The position numbers and the translations under genes were made by a program. From Caballeronia telluris (GTDB lineage: Bacteria > Pseudomonadota > Gammaproteobacteria > Burkholderiales > Burkholderiaceae), in assembly GCF_001544495.1 (NCBI RefSeq), contig NZ_FCNZ02000025.1:1-64000 (forward strand): DNA of 64,000 nt. Direction: 5' to 3'. Below are positions 17,154-24,863 of the stretch, in pieces (position 1 is the first letter of the stretch; the number at the start of each line of letters is the position of its first letter). Below the pieces are notes generated by a model that was not told the origin of the DNA, did no database searches, and was given only the letters and a program-made list of their open reading frames with translations.

Positions 17154-17459
17154 TTAGCCGGCGGTCCACACTTCGTGAATCGAAGTCTGAAAGGCGCCGC
17201 CATTCATCGGACCGCCGCCGGCCACATGGATCGCATCCGCGATCATGACCGCGCCCATTCCGTGACGCGGCGTAAGCATGGGAGCATAGGCCTCCCACGT
17301 GCCGGTGCATGGATCATAAGTTTCGATCTGCCCAAAGACGCAACGCGTCCCCTCGCCACCCATGCAAAAAAACTTGCCGCGCCAGACGACGCCGCCGTGC
17401 CGCGAGCGCGGCGTCGGCATCGGCGCTCGCCCGCCTAGATGGCGCACCCTTCCGTTCAT
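17154..17459 (-). pseudogene. C-terminal fragment of a kelch-repeat protein
   Basis: The last 90 residues contain kelch-type beta-propeller blades: PMPTPRSRHGGVVWRGKFF, YDPCTGTWEAYAPMLTPRHG and MGAVMIADAIHVAGGG. A full propeller needs four to seven blades (about 300 residues), and the upstream part is missing. The first dozen residues (MNGRVRHLGGRA) look like unrelated sequence fused in frame. No ribosome site is evident. It is probably a remnant of a deletion between this point and the DUF4142 gene. Confidence 0.68.
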
Positions 17460-17546
17460 CGGAAGCTTCGCATGCGCGCATCGTCTTCTCCCCGAGTTCC
17501 GCTCGACGCCGCGCAGGCCGAGACCGCTGCGGTCTATGCGTTCGAT

Positions 17547-18080
17547 TTACTGAACGCCTTTCTTTGCAGCCAGAGCCTGCGCCATCTTCAGATGCTCCTG
17601 GATCGTCGGCAAAGCCTTTGCTGCCGCTTTCTTCAAGTCGGCGTTCTGGCCGCTTTCCGCTTCCTTCTGGAACGCTTCGACGGCCTTCTGATGCCCCTCT
17701 ACGCCGACGCTCTTGATGTACGCAGTGTCGAACTCCTTGCCCTTCAAACCCTTTAGCGAATCCAGAACGGTCGTGTCCGAGTTGTCCCTGGGAACTGCCA
17801 CGCCGTGCGGCGCCGCCATCTTCAATTCGAGCGTGAGCTTCGTGTGATCGACCATCATGTGATGCGCAAAGTTCTTCACATCTTTGTCCTGCGATTGCTT
17901 GGTGGCAAGCTTCGCGGCATCGATTTCGGTCGAACCCGACATGGACGCTGCCTGCACGAACTCCTTGTCTTGAGGTGGAAGGTCGTTTGCCATTGTTGTG
18001 CTGGCCGCCTGCGTCTGCGCGAAGGCAGGCAATGCGGCTAAGGCGAGCGTCATCGGCAAAACAAGCATTTTCGTTTTCAT
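17547..18080 (-). CDS. DUF4142 periplasmic stress protein
   Basis: 177 residues. A Sec signal peptide (MKTKMLVLPMTLALAALPAFA) is followed by a DUF4142 four-helix domain: DKEFVQAASMSGSTEIDAAK, KNFAHHMMVDHTK and AVEAFQKEAESGQNADLK. The histidine pair in FAHHMMVDH is characteristic and may bind metal, as in ferritin-like folds. The ATG at 18080 has a GAAGGAAAT ribosome site. A -24/-12-type motif lies about 37 bases upstream. Family members are often induced by envelope or oxidative stress; the molecular role is not known. Confidence 0.88.
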   Translation of the reverse strand: MKTKMLVLPMTLALAALPAFAQTQAASTTMANDLPPQDKEFVQAASMSGSTEIDAAKLATKQSQDKDVKNFAHHMMVDHTKLTLELKMAAPHGVAVPRDNSDTTVLDSLKGLKGKEFDTAYIKSVGVEGHQKAVEAFQKEAESGQNADLKKAAAKALPTIQEHLKMAQALAAKKGVQ

Positions 18081-18116
18081 TGGATTTCCTTCAGGTTGAT
18101 GGGGTGATAGGCAATT

Positions 18117-18132
18117 AGCAATGCGGATGCCG
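18117..18132 (-). promoter_or_regulatory. -24/-12 (sigma-54-type) promoter candidate for the DUF4142 gene
   Basis: On the reverse strand CGGCATCCGCATTGCT shows GG-N10-GC spacing, a GGCAT -24 box and a perfect TTGCT. The predicted start of transcription falls about 25 bases before the start codon. Confidence 0.55.
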
Positions 18133-18160
18133 CGTCGAATACTGTTCGGCACGCGTCTGT

Positions 18161-18478
18161 TCAAAGTGCCCGACACGCTTCGGCGCACGCGCGGCAGGCA
18201 TCACTGCACGCCTGACAGTGATCGGCGGGGTGCCGGCCGCATTCGTCCGCGCAGGCGTCGCAAATGCGCGCGCATAGGTCGCAGAAGTCGCGCATGAACT
18301 GCGAATCTCGCGCGAGTGCTTCCGACGTGAAGCGGCACAACGCAGCGCAATCCAGATCGAGCCGTATGCACTTCTCCATGTCGGGGAGATTCCCCTCCGC
18401 GATACACGACGACGCGCAGTGTTGGCATGCAGCCGCGCAGCGATCGAGCGCGGCCATACAGTCGAGGTATTGGCTCAT
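18161..18478 (-). CDS. Four-helix-bundle copper-binding protein (DUF326/Csp-like)
   Basis: 105 residues with a dense cysteine pattern: DRCAAACQHCASSC, KCIRLDLDCAALC, DFCDLCARICDACADEC and HCQACSDACRACAEAC. This is the signature of the cytosolic Csp3-type copper storage proteins, in which a tetramer of four-helix bundles holds many Cu(I) ions on inward cysteines. No signal peptide is present. It lies upstream of the DUF4142 gene on the same strand, 80 bases away, and has its own -24/-12-type motif. Copper storage or detoxification is the expected role. Confidence 0.88.
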   Translation of the reverse strand: MSQYLDCMAALDRCAAACQHCASSCIAEGNLPDMEKCIRLDLDCAALCRFTSEALARDSQFMRDFCDLCARICDACADECGRHPADHCQACSDACRACAEACRAL

Positions 18479-18519
18479 GTCGGTTTCCTTCAGATGTGGA
18501 GAGATCCATGCCGATTTTT

Positions 18520-18535
18520 AGCAAGCGCCGGACCC
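18520..18535 (-). promoter_or_regulatory. -24/-12 (sigma-54-type) promoter candidate for the copper-binding gene
   Basis: On the reverse strand GGGTCCGGCGCTTGCT has GG-N10-GC spacing and a perfect TTGCT. It shares 15 identical bases with 16170-16185. Predicted leader about 30 bases. Confidence 0.45.
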
Positions 18536-18774
18536 GCCTGGCGCGCTGGCAAGTTATGCGACGGTTAGCGCAACCCGGCATGCAGCGCGCTTTTGCTTCA
18601 AGCATTCCGCTCAGACTCGCATCGACGCATGAAACGCGCAAGGCTTAACCGGCTTGTATTGAGCGCGGGCATCATCGCAGGAGTCGGCGCGGTCTGGGTC
18701 GCGACCGAATGGGCGCGTCTGCGACGCACGCCCGCCGTCAGCACGGACAGCGAGCGCACCGGAATATGCCACGC

Positions 18775-20574
18775 TCACTTTCCGTCTTTGTGCCCCGGCA
18801 ACACAGCGCTCAACACTTGCTTGGCAGTATCGAGCAGCACGTGGGTCTGATCCGGATCGCCCTTCATCAGCGTGGTCGCGAACGCCTTCGCCTGCGCCAT
18901 CGTGATGTGCGGCGGCAGGGGCGGCACGTTCGGATCGGCCTTCACCTCGATCACGACCGGACGGTCCGAAGCTAGCGCTTCGTCCCACGCGGCGCCCAAG
19001 CGTTCGGCATCGTCGACGTAGATGCCCTTCAGGCCGATCAGTTCGGCAAACTTGTGATACGCCACCGAAGGAATATCCTGCGATGCCTCGAACTTCGGAT
19101 CGCCTTCCATCACGCGTTGCTCCCACGTCACCTGATTCAGGTCCTCGTTGTTCAGCACCATGCAGATCCAGCGCGGATTCGCCCATTGCCTCCAGTATTT
19201 CGATACCGTGATCAGCTCGGCCATGTTGTTCATCTGCATGGCGCCGTCGCCGACGAGCGCGAACACCGGACGATCCGGGAATGCGAACTTCGCGGCGATC
19301 GCGTAAGGTACGGCCGCGCCCATCGAAGCGAGGCCGCCCGAAAGCGAACACTTCATGCCGCGCTGCACTTTCAGATCGCGCGCGTACCAGTTCGCACACG
19401 AACCCGAGTCGCTCGTGACGATCGCATCGGCAGGAATGCGCTTCGACAGTTCCCACACGCTGCGCTGCGGATTGACACCGCCCTTCGCCGGTTCGAGCGC
19501 GCGCTTTTCCAGCGTCTTCCACCAATCGGCGGTCCAGCCTTCGATCTTCTTGCGCCAGGCGCGATCCGTCTTTTCGGTGAGCAGCGGTAGCAATGCGTTA
19601 AGGGTTTCCGCGCTATCGCCAACGAGGTTCACTTCCATCGGATAACGCAGGCTCAACATGTCTGCCTTGATGTCGATCTGCACGCCGCGCGCCGCGCCCT
19701 CCTTCGGCAGAAACTCCGAATACGGAAAGCCTGATCCGATCATCAGGAGCGTGTCGCATTCCATCATCATGTCGTAGCTCGGCTTCGTGCCGAGGAGGCC
19801 GATCGAGCCCGTGACCCACGTCAGGTCGTCAGGCAGTACCGCCTTGCCGAGCAGCGCCTTTGCGACGCCCGCACCCAACTTCTCCGCCACGGCGATAACC
19901 TCGTCGGTGGCATCGAGCGCACCGGCGCCGACGAGGATCGCCACCTTCTTGCCTTCGTTCAGCACCTCGGCGGCACGGCGAAGATCGGCATCGTGCGGCA
20001 CGACTTTCGGCGCGCTGAAGCCGACGCCGGAATGGACGGTGCCATGTTTGCGTCCCGGCGGTTCGTACTCCAGTTCCTGCAGATCGTTGGGCAACACGAT
20101 CGCCGTGACCTTGCGCTGCGAGAGCGCCGTGCGCACGGCACGATCGACGAGATGGCGCACTTGGGCCGGCACGCTTGCCTGCTGCACGAACGCGCCCGCG
20201 ACGTCCTTGAACGTCGACACGAGATCGAGTTCCTGCTGATAGTGTCCGCCGAGCGAGGCGCGCGCTTGCTGCCCGGAAATCGCAAGCACCGGCATGTGGT
20301 CCATGCGGGCGTCGTAGAGGCCGGTGATCAGATGCGAGGCGCCCGGCCCCGAGGTAGCGATGCACACGCCCAGCTCGCCGGTAAATTTCGCATGCGCGGA
20401 CGCCATGAACGCGGCCATCTCTTCGTGACGTACCTGCACGAACTCGATCTTGTCCTTCGCGCGATTGAGTGCACCGAACACGCCGTTGATGCCGTCACCG
20501 GGATATCCGAAGATGCGGCGCACACCCCACGCATGAAGACGCTCGACCAGAAAGTCCCCGACTGTCTCGCTCAT
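18775..20574 (-). CDS. Thiamine-pyrophosphate enzyme, PoxB-like (pyruvate oxidase/dehydrogenase type)
   Basis: 599 residues in the three-domain plan of the acetolactate synthase/pyruvate oxidase family. The N-terminal TPP domain has the cofactor-activating glutamate (VRHEEMAAFMASAHAKFTG). The central domain binds FAD or is structural (KVAILVGAGALDATDEVI). The C-terminal TPP-Mg motif is GDGAMQMNNMAELIT through VLNNEDLNQ. Close relatives decarboxylate pyruvate to acetate and pass electrons to quinone. The extra C-terminal amphipathic helix of E. coli PoxB is not obvious. An AAAGGAG ribosome site precedes the ATG, and a near-consensus -24/-12 motif lies 31 bases upstream. Confidence 0.85.
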   Translation of the reverse strand: MSETVGDFLVERLHAWGVRRIFGYPGDGINGVFGALNRAKDKIEFVQVRHEEMAAFMASAHAKFTGELGVCIATSGPGASHLITGLYDARMDHMPVLAISGQQARASLGGHYQQELDLVSTFKDVAGAFVQQASVPAQVRHLVDRAVRTALSQRKVTAIVLPNDLQELEYEPPGRKHGTVHSGVGFSAPKVVPHDADLRRAAEVLNEGKKVAILVGAGALDATDEVIAVAEKLGAGVAKALLGKAVLPDDLTWVTGSIGLLGTKPSYDMMMECDTLLMIGSGFPYSEFLPKEGAARGVQIDIKADMLSLRYPMEVNLVGDSAETLNALLPLLTEKTDRAWRKKIEGWTADWWKTLEKRALEPAKGGVNPQRSVWELSKRIPADAIVTSDSGSCANWYARDLKVQRGMKCSLSGGLASMGAAVPYAIAAKFAFPDRPVFALVGDGAMQMNNMAELITVSKYWRQWANPRWICMVLNNEDLNQVTWEQRVMEGDPKFEASQDIPSVAYHKFAELIGLKGIYVDDAERLGAAWDEALASDRPVVIEVKADPNVPPLPPHITMAQAKAFATTLMKGDPDQTHVLLDTAKQVLSAVLPGHKDGK

Positions 20575-20605
20575 TGCCTGCTCCTTTCACTGAATGCACG
20601 TTGCC

Positions 20606-20621
20606 CGCAATCCGTGTGCCG
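20606..20621 (-). promoter_or_regulatory. -24/-12 (sigma-54-type) promoter candidate for the PoxB-like gene
   Basis: On the reverse strand CGGCACACGGATTGCG has the consensus GGCAC, N5 and TTGC. Predicted leader about 20 bases. One of the best matches in the window. Confidence 0.6.
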
Positions 20622-20778
20622 CGATGGGGGCGAACGTTCCGCTCCATCCGACACGCGCGATGGACAAAGCGTTGATCCCAGCGAGTAACTTTCATCATGG
20701 AGTGATACAACAATTACTCGGCGAAGCGAGTCGAAGCGGATCGCGACGGAGCGTCGGCGCGCCCTGGCCCGGTTCATC

Positions 20779-20794
20779 TGGCATGATCGATGCT
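20779..20794 (+). promoter_or_regulatory. -24/-12 (sigma-54-type) promoter candidate for the Gfo/Idh/MocA gene
   Basis: TGGCATGATCGATGCT has GG-N10-GC spacing; the -24 box differs by one base and the -12 box is ATGCT. Predicted leader about 50 bases. Confidence 0.45.
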
Positions 20795-20856
20795 GAGACG
20801 AACGCGCGGTTTGTTTGCACAACCTACTCGACGCGAGCGCCTTCACGGAGTCTTCA

Positions 20857-22194
20857 ATGTCACCTCGCAGCCCACGCGAAAATCCCCAAGAAACTATAAG
20901 CGCCGCGACTTCCGGTGACGACATCGCGCCGCCCCCCAACACCCGACGTTCGTTTCTCCAGCGCGGCAGTGCGGGTATCGCTGCCGCGCTCGCCGCAGGA
21001 TCGGCGGGCAACGTGTGGGCGACCGGTGCACCCGGCGCGGATACGAATCAGGTCAGACTTCCGCTAATTCAGGACCCTGACACCGAGCAGAAGGAGCAAA
21101 CACCCGACGCCAACTTGCCGCCCGACGATCGCGTCGGCTACGCCGTGGTCGGGCTCGGGCGGCTGTCGTTGAATCAGATTCTGCCCGCGCTTTCGCATTG
21201 CAAGTACTCAAGGCCGGCGGCGCTCGTCTCGGGCGATCGCGCCAAGGCGCTCAAGGTCGCGCGGCAATACGGCATCGCGGATACGGACGTGCTCGATTAT
21301 CAAAGGTTCGAGCGTCTCGCCGACAACCCGCGCATACAGGTCGTCTATATCGTGCTGCCCAACGGCATGCACAAGGAGTACACGTTGCGCGCCGCGAAGA
21401 TCGGCAAACACGTGCTCTGCGAGAAACCGATGGCAACCAGCGTCGCGGACTGCCAGGCGATGATCGACGCGTGCCGGCGCGCGGGCCGCAAGCTGATGAT
21501 CGCCTACCGCAGCCAGTATGAACCCATGGACCGCATGATCGCGAAGATGGTCAGAGAGAACAAGCTCGGGCCGCTGCGCGAGTTCGTCGCGGGAAATTCG
21601 CAGAACGTCGGCGACCCAACTCAGTGGCGGCTCAACAAGGCGCTCGCGGGTGGCGGCGCGCTGCCCGATATCGGGCTCTATTGCCTGAACGCGGCGCGCT
21701 TTCTGTCGGGCGAGGAACCGCTCGACGTGATCGCATCGGTGCACAAGCCGGACGGCGATCCGCGTTTCGTCGAAGTAGAGGAATCGGTGCAATTCATCCT
21801 GCGCTTTCCGAGCGGGCTCACGGCGACCTGCATGTCGAGCTATGCGAGTCACGAGTCGCGATTCTTCCGGCTGCAAGGATCGCAGGGATGGGTAGAGATG
21901 GACCCCGCATTCGGCTACAACGGTTTGCGCATGCGGCACGGGATGCTCGTCGATGGCAAGAGCGCGACGACCGAATTGCAGATCGATCCGCAAGACCAGT
22001 TCGCGCGCGAAATCGATCACATGTCGGTGTGCGTCAAGAACGATATCACGCCGCATACACCGGGCGAGGAGGGTCTGCAGGATCAGCGCATCATGGAGGC
22101 GATCTACGAATCGGCGCGCACAGGACGCGTCGTGAAGATCGCAAGGCTTGCCGCGTCGACGCGCGGGCCTGATCCACACGAAGAGACGTTTTAG
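20857..22194 (+). CDS. Tat-exported Gfo/Idh/MocA-family oxidoreductase (glucose-fructose oxidoreductase-like)
   Basis: 445 residues. A twin-arginine signal (NTRRSFLQRGSAGIAAALAA) indicates export with a pre-bound cofactor. The Rossmann domain starts at YAVVGLGRLSLNQILPAL (about 105) and the family motif CEKPMATSV contains the catalytic-site lysine and proline. In glucose-fructose oxidoreductase a tightly bound NADP is recycled between two sugars, and export with cofactor fits that model. The ATG at 20857 follows a GGAG; an upstream in-frame TTG is unlikely. It is divergent from the PoxB-like gene, and each side has a -24/-12-type site. Confidence 0.85.
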   Translation: MSPRSPRENPQETISAATSGDDIAPPPNTRRSFLQRGSAGIAAALAAGSAGNVWATGAPGADTNQVRLPLIQDPDTEQKEQTPDANLPPDDRVGYAVVGLGRLSLNQILPALSHCKYSRPAALVSGDRAKALKVARQYGIADTDVLDYQRFERLADNPRIQVVYIVLPNGMHKEYTLRAAKIGKHVLCEKPMATSVADCQAMIDACRRAGRKLMIAYRSQYEPMDRMIAKMVRENKLGPLREFVAGNSQNVGDPTQWRLNKALAGGGALPDIGLYCLNAARFLSGEEPLDVIASVHKPDGDPRFVEVEESVQFILRFPSGLTATCMSSYASHESRFFRLQGSQGWVEMDPAFGYNGLRMRHGMLVDGKSATTELQIDPQDQFAREIDHMSVCVKNDITPHTPGEEGLQDQRIMEAIYESARTGRVVKIARLAASTRGPDPHEETF

Positions 22195-22259
22195 TCCGTT
22201 CCCCTTGGTTAAAGGCCGGGCTTAACTGTCGACCTTTGCACCGACAATACGAAATCCGT

Positions 22260-23180
22260 TCACCGTCCCGGCTTTACTTGAACCGTGCGACATGCCGCCG
22301 AATTCTTTAGACGTAGGGCCGCGGTTGTTTCATCCACACCGTCCGCGCGCCAGCCCGGCGGCAGGATCACATAGCAGATGGCAGTCCATACGCTGCCGGC
22401 CGACGCGACATCACGCGCAAGACTCACCCAGTGCTCGAATTCGACGACGAGCGGATTGCGGGACCGTGTCGGAGTCGTGAGACCGTAGCGGCAAGGCTCA
22501 TCGGCGCGTTCTTCGACATACGTGCCGAACAGGCGGTCGAATATCACCAGCACACCGCCAAAGTTCGCATCGAGATAATCGACGTTCGATGCGTGGTGCA
22601 CGCGATGCGCGGAAGGCGTATTGAACACGTATTCGAACCAGCCGAGTTTCGGGGTCCACGTGTTATGCAGCCAGAACTGGTACAGCAAGTTGAAGCTGAG
22701 CGTTGCCAGCACGATTTCCGGACGCACACCAAGCCATACCAGCGGCGCAAAGAAGATGGCCGAGCCGGTCAGCTTCCCGGTCACTCCTAGACGATAAGCC
22801 GACGACAGCGTCAACTGGTTCGGCGAGTGATGAACCGCATGCGTCGCCCAAAAGAAGCGGATGCGGTGCGACGCGCGGTGGTACCAGTAATAGCAGAACT
22901 CCTGGCCGATAAAGAGCAGGAACACCATCAGCGCGCTGTTCAGCGTTCCGGTGAAAATCCGATGATCCCAGACGAGCGCGAAAACAGGGGTCGCGAGCGA
23001 AAGCGGCAACAGCGCAAGCAGCTTGCGGCCAGCAACATCGGCGAGCGAAATCCAGACTTCATACCAGTCGAAGGGCGTGGCGCTATCGCGCTGTCTGCGC
23101 GTGAGCACGCAAGCCTCGATCAGCGAGATGCAAACGATGAACAACGTGACATACAGCGCGATTTTTCCAGTGCTGAACAT
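22260..23180 (-). CDS. Sterol desaturase/fatty acid hydroxylase family membrane protein
   Basis: 306 residues with about five membrane segments. The three histidine clusters that bind the di-iron centre are present in order: HRASH (about 102), HAVHH (about 115) and HRVHH (about 193). The family hydroxylates or desaturates lipids using oxygen; substrates include hopanoids, carotenoids and sphingoid lipids. The start at 23180 has a weak ribosome site. The neighbours give no substrate clue. Confidence 0.87.
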   Translation of the reverse strand: MFSTGKIALYVTLFIVCISLIEACVLTRRQRDSATPFDWYEVWISLADVAGRKLLALLPLSLATPVFALVWDHRIFTGTLNSALMVFLLFIGQEFCYYWYHRASHRIRFFWATHAVHHSPNQLTLSSAYRLGVTGKLTGSAIFFAPLVWLGVRPEIVLATLSFNLLYQFWLHNTWTPKLGWFEYVFNTPSAHRVHHASNVDYLDANFGGVLVIFDRLFGTYVEERADEPCRYGLTTPTRSRNPLVVEFEHWVSLARDVASAGSVWTAICYVILPPGWRADGVDETTAALRLKNSAACRTVQVKPGR

Positions 23181-23419
23181 GATGGGCGATTGGCAAGTTG
23201 AGAATGGCGCGCCGTCTGCGGGAAAAAGCCGCGGTCGCGTCGGGTGAAGCCAATGTAGCGGGCTGCCCGGTTACATGCCATCCAAAAACTATGTCGCCGA
23301 ATGTCACAGCAGGCGGCCGGCATCGCACAGCGCTGCTTCCTCACTTTGAAGTGCTTCCTGGCTTTGGTGCAGAAATCTGCGGCCCCCTCCGCTTTGCACT
23401 AAAGCCGATCGACTAAGGT
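23181..23419. other. Intergenic stretch, no gene seen
   Basis: About 240 bases between divergent genes. No coding frame with motif or ribosome site is seen before the -24/-12 site at 23420. Confidence 0.5.
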
Positions 23420-23435
23420 TGGCACTGTCCTTGCG
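23420..23435 (+). promoter_or_regulatory. -24/-12 (sigma-54) promoter for the CsbD gene
   Basis: TGGCACTGTCCTTGCG matches the sigma-54 consensus (TGGCAC-N5-TTGC) in every defined position. Predicted transcription start is about 33 bases before the ATG at 23480. Confidence 0.7.
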
Positions 23436-23479
23436 GTATGACAGTGTCTGCAATCCGCAGGCGATTACGGAGAGTCGTC

Positions 23480-23689
23480 ATGAACGAAGATCAAGTCAAG
23501 GGCGTTGGAGAGAAGGTAAAGGGCAAGATCAACGAAGGCGTCGGGAAAATGACTGACGACCCCGCTCAGGAAGCCAAGGGCGATGCGCAGCAGGTGGCGG
23601 GCGAAGCCCGAAAGGAAGTGGGAGATGCCAAGGAAGATCTAAAGGACGCCGCCGACCGCGCCGACGACACCCCAACTTCGGCACCGTAA
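23480..23689 (+). CDS. CsbD-like general stress protein
   Basis: 69 residues. The repeated pattern KGVGEKVKGKINEGVGKMT, then EAKGDAQQVAGEARKEVGDA, is diagnostic of the CsbD family: small, charged, mostly helical or disordered proteins induced by general stress in many bacteria. The molecular function is unknown. The ATG has a CGGAGAG ribosome site and a consensus-quality -24/-12 promoter upstream. A hairpin pair follows the stop. Confidence 0.92.
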   Translation: MNEDQVKGVGEKVKGKINEGVGKMTDDPAQEAKGDAQQVAGEARKEVGDAKEDLKDAADRADDTPTSAP

Positions 23690-23711
23690 TTTGACGCCGG
23701 AAAAAATAAAG

Positions 23712-23727
23712 GCCCGCCGTAGCGGGC
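23712..23727 (-). terminator. Hairpin terminator for the 91-aa reverse-strand gene
   Basis: GCCCGC-CGTA-GCGGGC is a perfect 6-bp stem. Read on the reverse strand it is followed by CTTTATTTTTT, the T-rich run of an intrinsic terminator. It lies downstream of the gene ending at 23808 and may also slow forward transcription from CsbD. Confidence 0.6.
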
Positions 23728-23733
23728 ACGTCG

Positions 23734-23778
23734 TTTGAAATCGCGTTCTTGCGGCCCTTGCAAGAACGCGAGTTCAAA
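23734..23778. repeat. Long inverted repeat, 18-bp stem with two mismatches
   Basis: TTTGAA-AT-CGCGTTCTTG pairs with CAAGAACGCG-AG-TTCAAA around a nine-base loop. It lies between two convergent genes, directly beside the 23712 hairpin. It may be a bidirectional terminator or a repetitive extragenic palindrome. Confidence 0.65.
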
Positions 23779-23807
23779 TAGCCGCTGAGACAATTAAATT
23801 TGAGCCT

Positions 23808-24083
23808 TTAAAAACCTTGCCCGTCGAGCCTCGCATCGATGACTTCGTGCAGCCGAAACAGCGCCATTTTCAACTTGCCGTCGTCCGCCAGCTTTTCGAC
23901 CACGTGCAGTACTTCCTGCTCGAACGGGTCGGGTTTGACGATGTGTTCCGTCTGCTGAATGAGCGCTTCGAGTTCTACATAGAACTGGCTGGGGTACGGA
24001 CCGACGTGACGGTTGATCTGGTTCATGAGGACCGTCCAACGTTCGGCAAGCTGATTCAACGTTTCCGGGCAGAGCGATTTCAC
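23808..24083 (-). CDS. Conserved hypothetical protein, 91 aa
   Basis: A soluble helical protein: TLNQLAERWTVLMNQINRHV, PYPSQFYVELEALIQQ, VLHVVEKLADDGKLKMALFR. Family not recognised. The start is GTG, supported by a very strong AAAGGGGGACC ribosome site. A sigma-70-like promoter may lie upstream (TTGGCG, 18 bases, TATAAC at 24126-24145 on the reverse strand). A terminator hairpin follows at 23712. Confidence 0.65.
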   Translation of the reverse strand: MKSLCPETLNQLAERWTVLMNQINRHVGPYPSQFYVELEALIQQTEHIVKPDPFEQEVLHVVEKLADDGKLKMALFRLHEVIDARLDGQGF

Positions 24084-24125
24084 AAGGTCCCCCTTTCACG
24101 CGAAAAAGACGTGTTAGTCGTCAAT

Positions 24126-24145
24126 GTTATACAGGCTCGCGCCTG
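24126..24145 (-). promoter_or_regulatory. Sigma-70-like promoter candidate for the 91-aa gene
   Basis: On the reverse strand TTGGCG and TATAAC are separated by 18 bases, though the annotated span is cut to the -10 and inner -35 bases. The -10 box lies about 45 bases before the GTG start. Confidence 0.35.
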
Positions 24146-24207
24146 CACTCGCCAACAGGGACGGACCATATTTCACTGAAGGCTTCGTCCACGAAATGTC
24201 GACGTAA

Positions 24208-24223
24208 GGGAACGCGTCTTGCT
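24208..24223 (+). promoter_or_regulatory. -24/-12 (sigma-54-type) promoter candidate
   Basis: GGGAACGCGTCTTGCT has GG-N10-GC spacing and a perfect TTGCT. The -24 box differs by one base (GGAAC). Predicted leader about 22 bases before the GTG at 24257. Confidence 0.5.
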
Positions 24224-24256
24224 CACCGGCTCTTCATACGATAGAGGAGTCGAGCC

Positions 24257-24754
24257 GTGCGCAACAATCCGCCCCTGTCCACTGACGAACTCGAGACGGT
24301 ACCGGACACGTCGAGCCCCGCCTATGCTGCGGGCCATCCGCTCACACGCGCCTTCGATGCGTTTGCCAGCGCCGTTACCCGCTGGGCCGGGTCGCCACTC
24401 GCGTTTGCGCTAGCGGTGACGTCGGTCGTTGTCTGGGCCGTCACCGGTCCGTTCTTTCATTACTCCGAGAACTGGCAACTCGTGATCAACACCGGCACGA
24501 CGATCATCACGTTCGTCATGGTCTTCCTGATCCAGCAGAGCCAGAACAAGGACAGCGTTGCCTTGCATCTGAAGCTCAACGAGTTGATCGCATCGCATCG
24601 CGCGGCGAGCGACAAGCTGATCGGCATCGAGGACGCAAGCGAGGAAGAGTTGCGGCGGCTTGCGGCGGCATATCTGCGCGTCGCGAGCGGCACGACGACG
24701 GACGTCGCGCCGTCCGAAGAAGACAGTCTCGTGCAGAAGGCGGAGGACTGCTGA
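24257..24754 (+). CDS. Low-affinity iron permease family membrane protein
   Basis: 165 residues with a GTG start and a GAGGAG ribosome site. After a hydrophilic leader two membrane segments follow (LAFALAVTSVVVWAVTGPFF and INTGTTIITFVMVFLIQQSQ), then NKDSVALHLKLNELI, the conserved block of the low-affinity iron permease family (named after yeast Fet4). The bacterial members are short, and a transport role is not established. The C-terminal tail is acidic and cytosolic. Confidence 0.82.
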   Translation: MRNNPPLSTDELETVPDTSSPAYAAGHPLTRAFDAFASAVTRWAGSPLAFALAVTSVVVWAVTGPFFHYSENWQLVINTGTTIITFVMVFLIQQSQNKDSVALHLKLNELIASHRAASDKLIGIEDASEEELRRLAAAYLRVASGTTTDVAPSEEDSLVQKAEDC

Positions 24755-24762
24755 GGAGCAGG

Positions 24763-24778
24763 CGGTACACAATTTGCT
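24763..24778 (+). promoter_or_regulatory. -24/-12 (sigma-54-type) promoter candidate for the oxidase operon
   Basis: CGGTACACAATTTGCT has GG-N10-GC spacing and a perfect TTGCT; the -24 box is GGTAC. Predicted leader about 75 bases before the subunit II ATG. Confidence 0.5.
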
Positions 24779-24863
24779 GTCGACGATTTGCACATGATTT
24801 CCGAGCCGGCGACGGCTGTCGCTCGGCGATTCGCATCTCACCTCGTCGAACTGCTACACGACC

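Noticed and set aside
18629..18850. Small open frame MKRARLNRLVLSAGIIAG with a hydrophobic segment
   Set aside because: It overlaps the end of the PoxB-like gene, has no ribosome site and the second half reads as the reverse of that gene.
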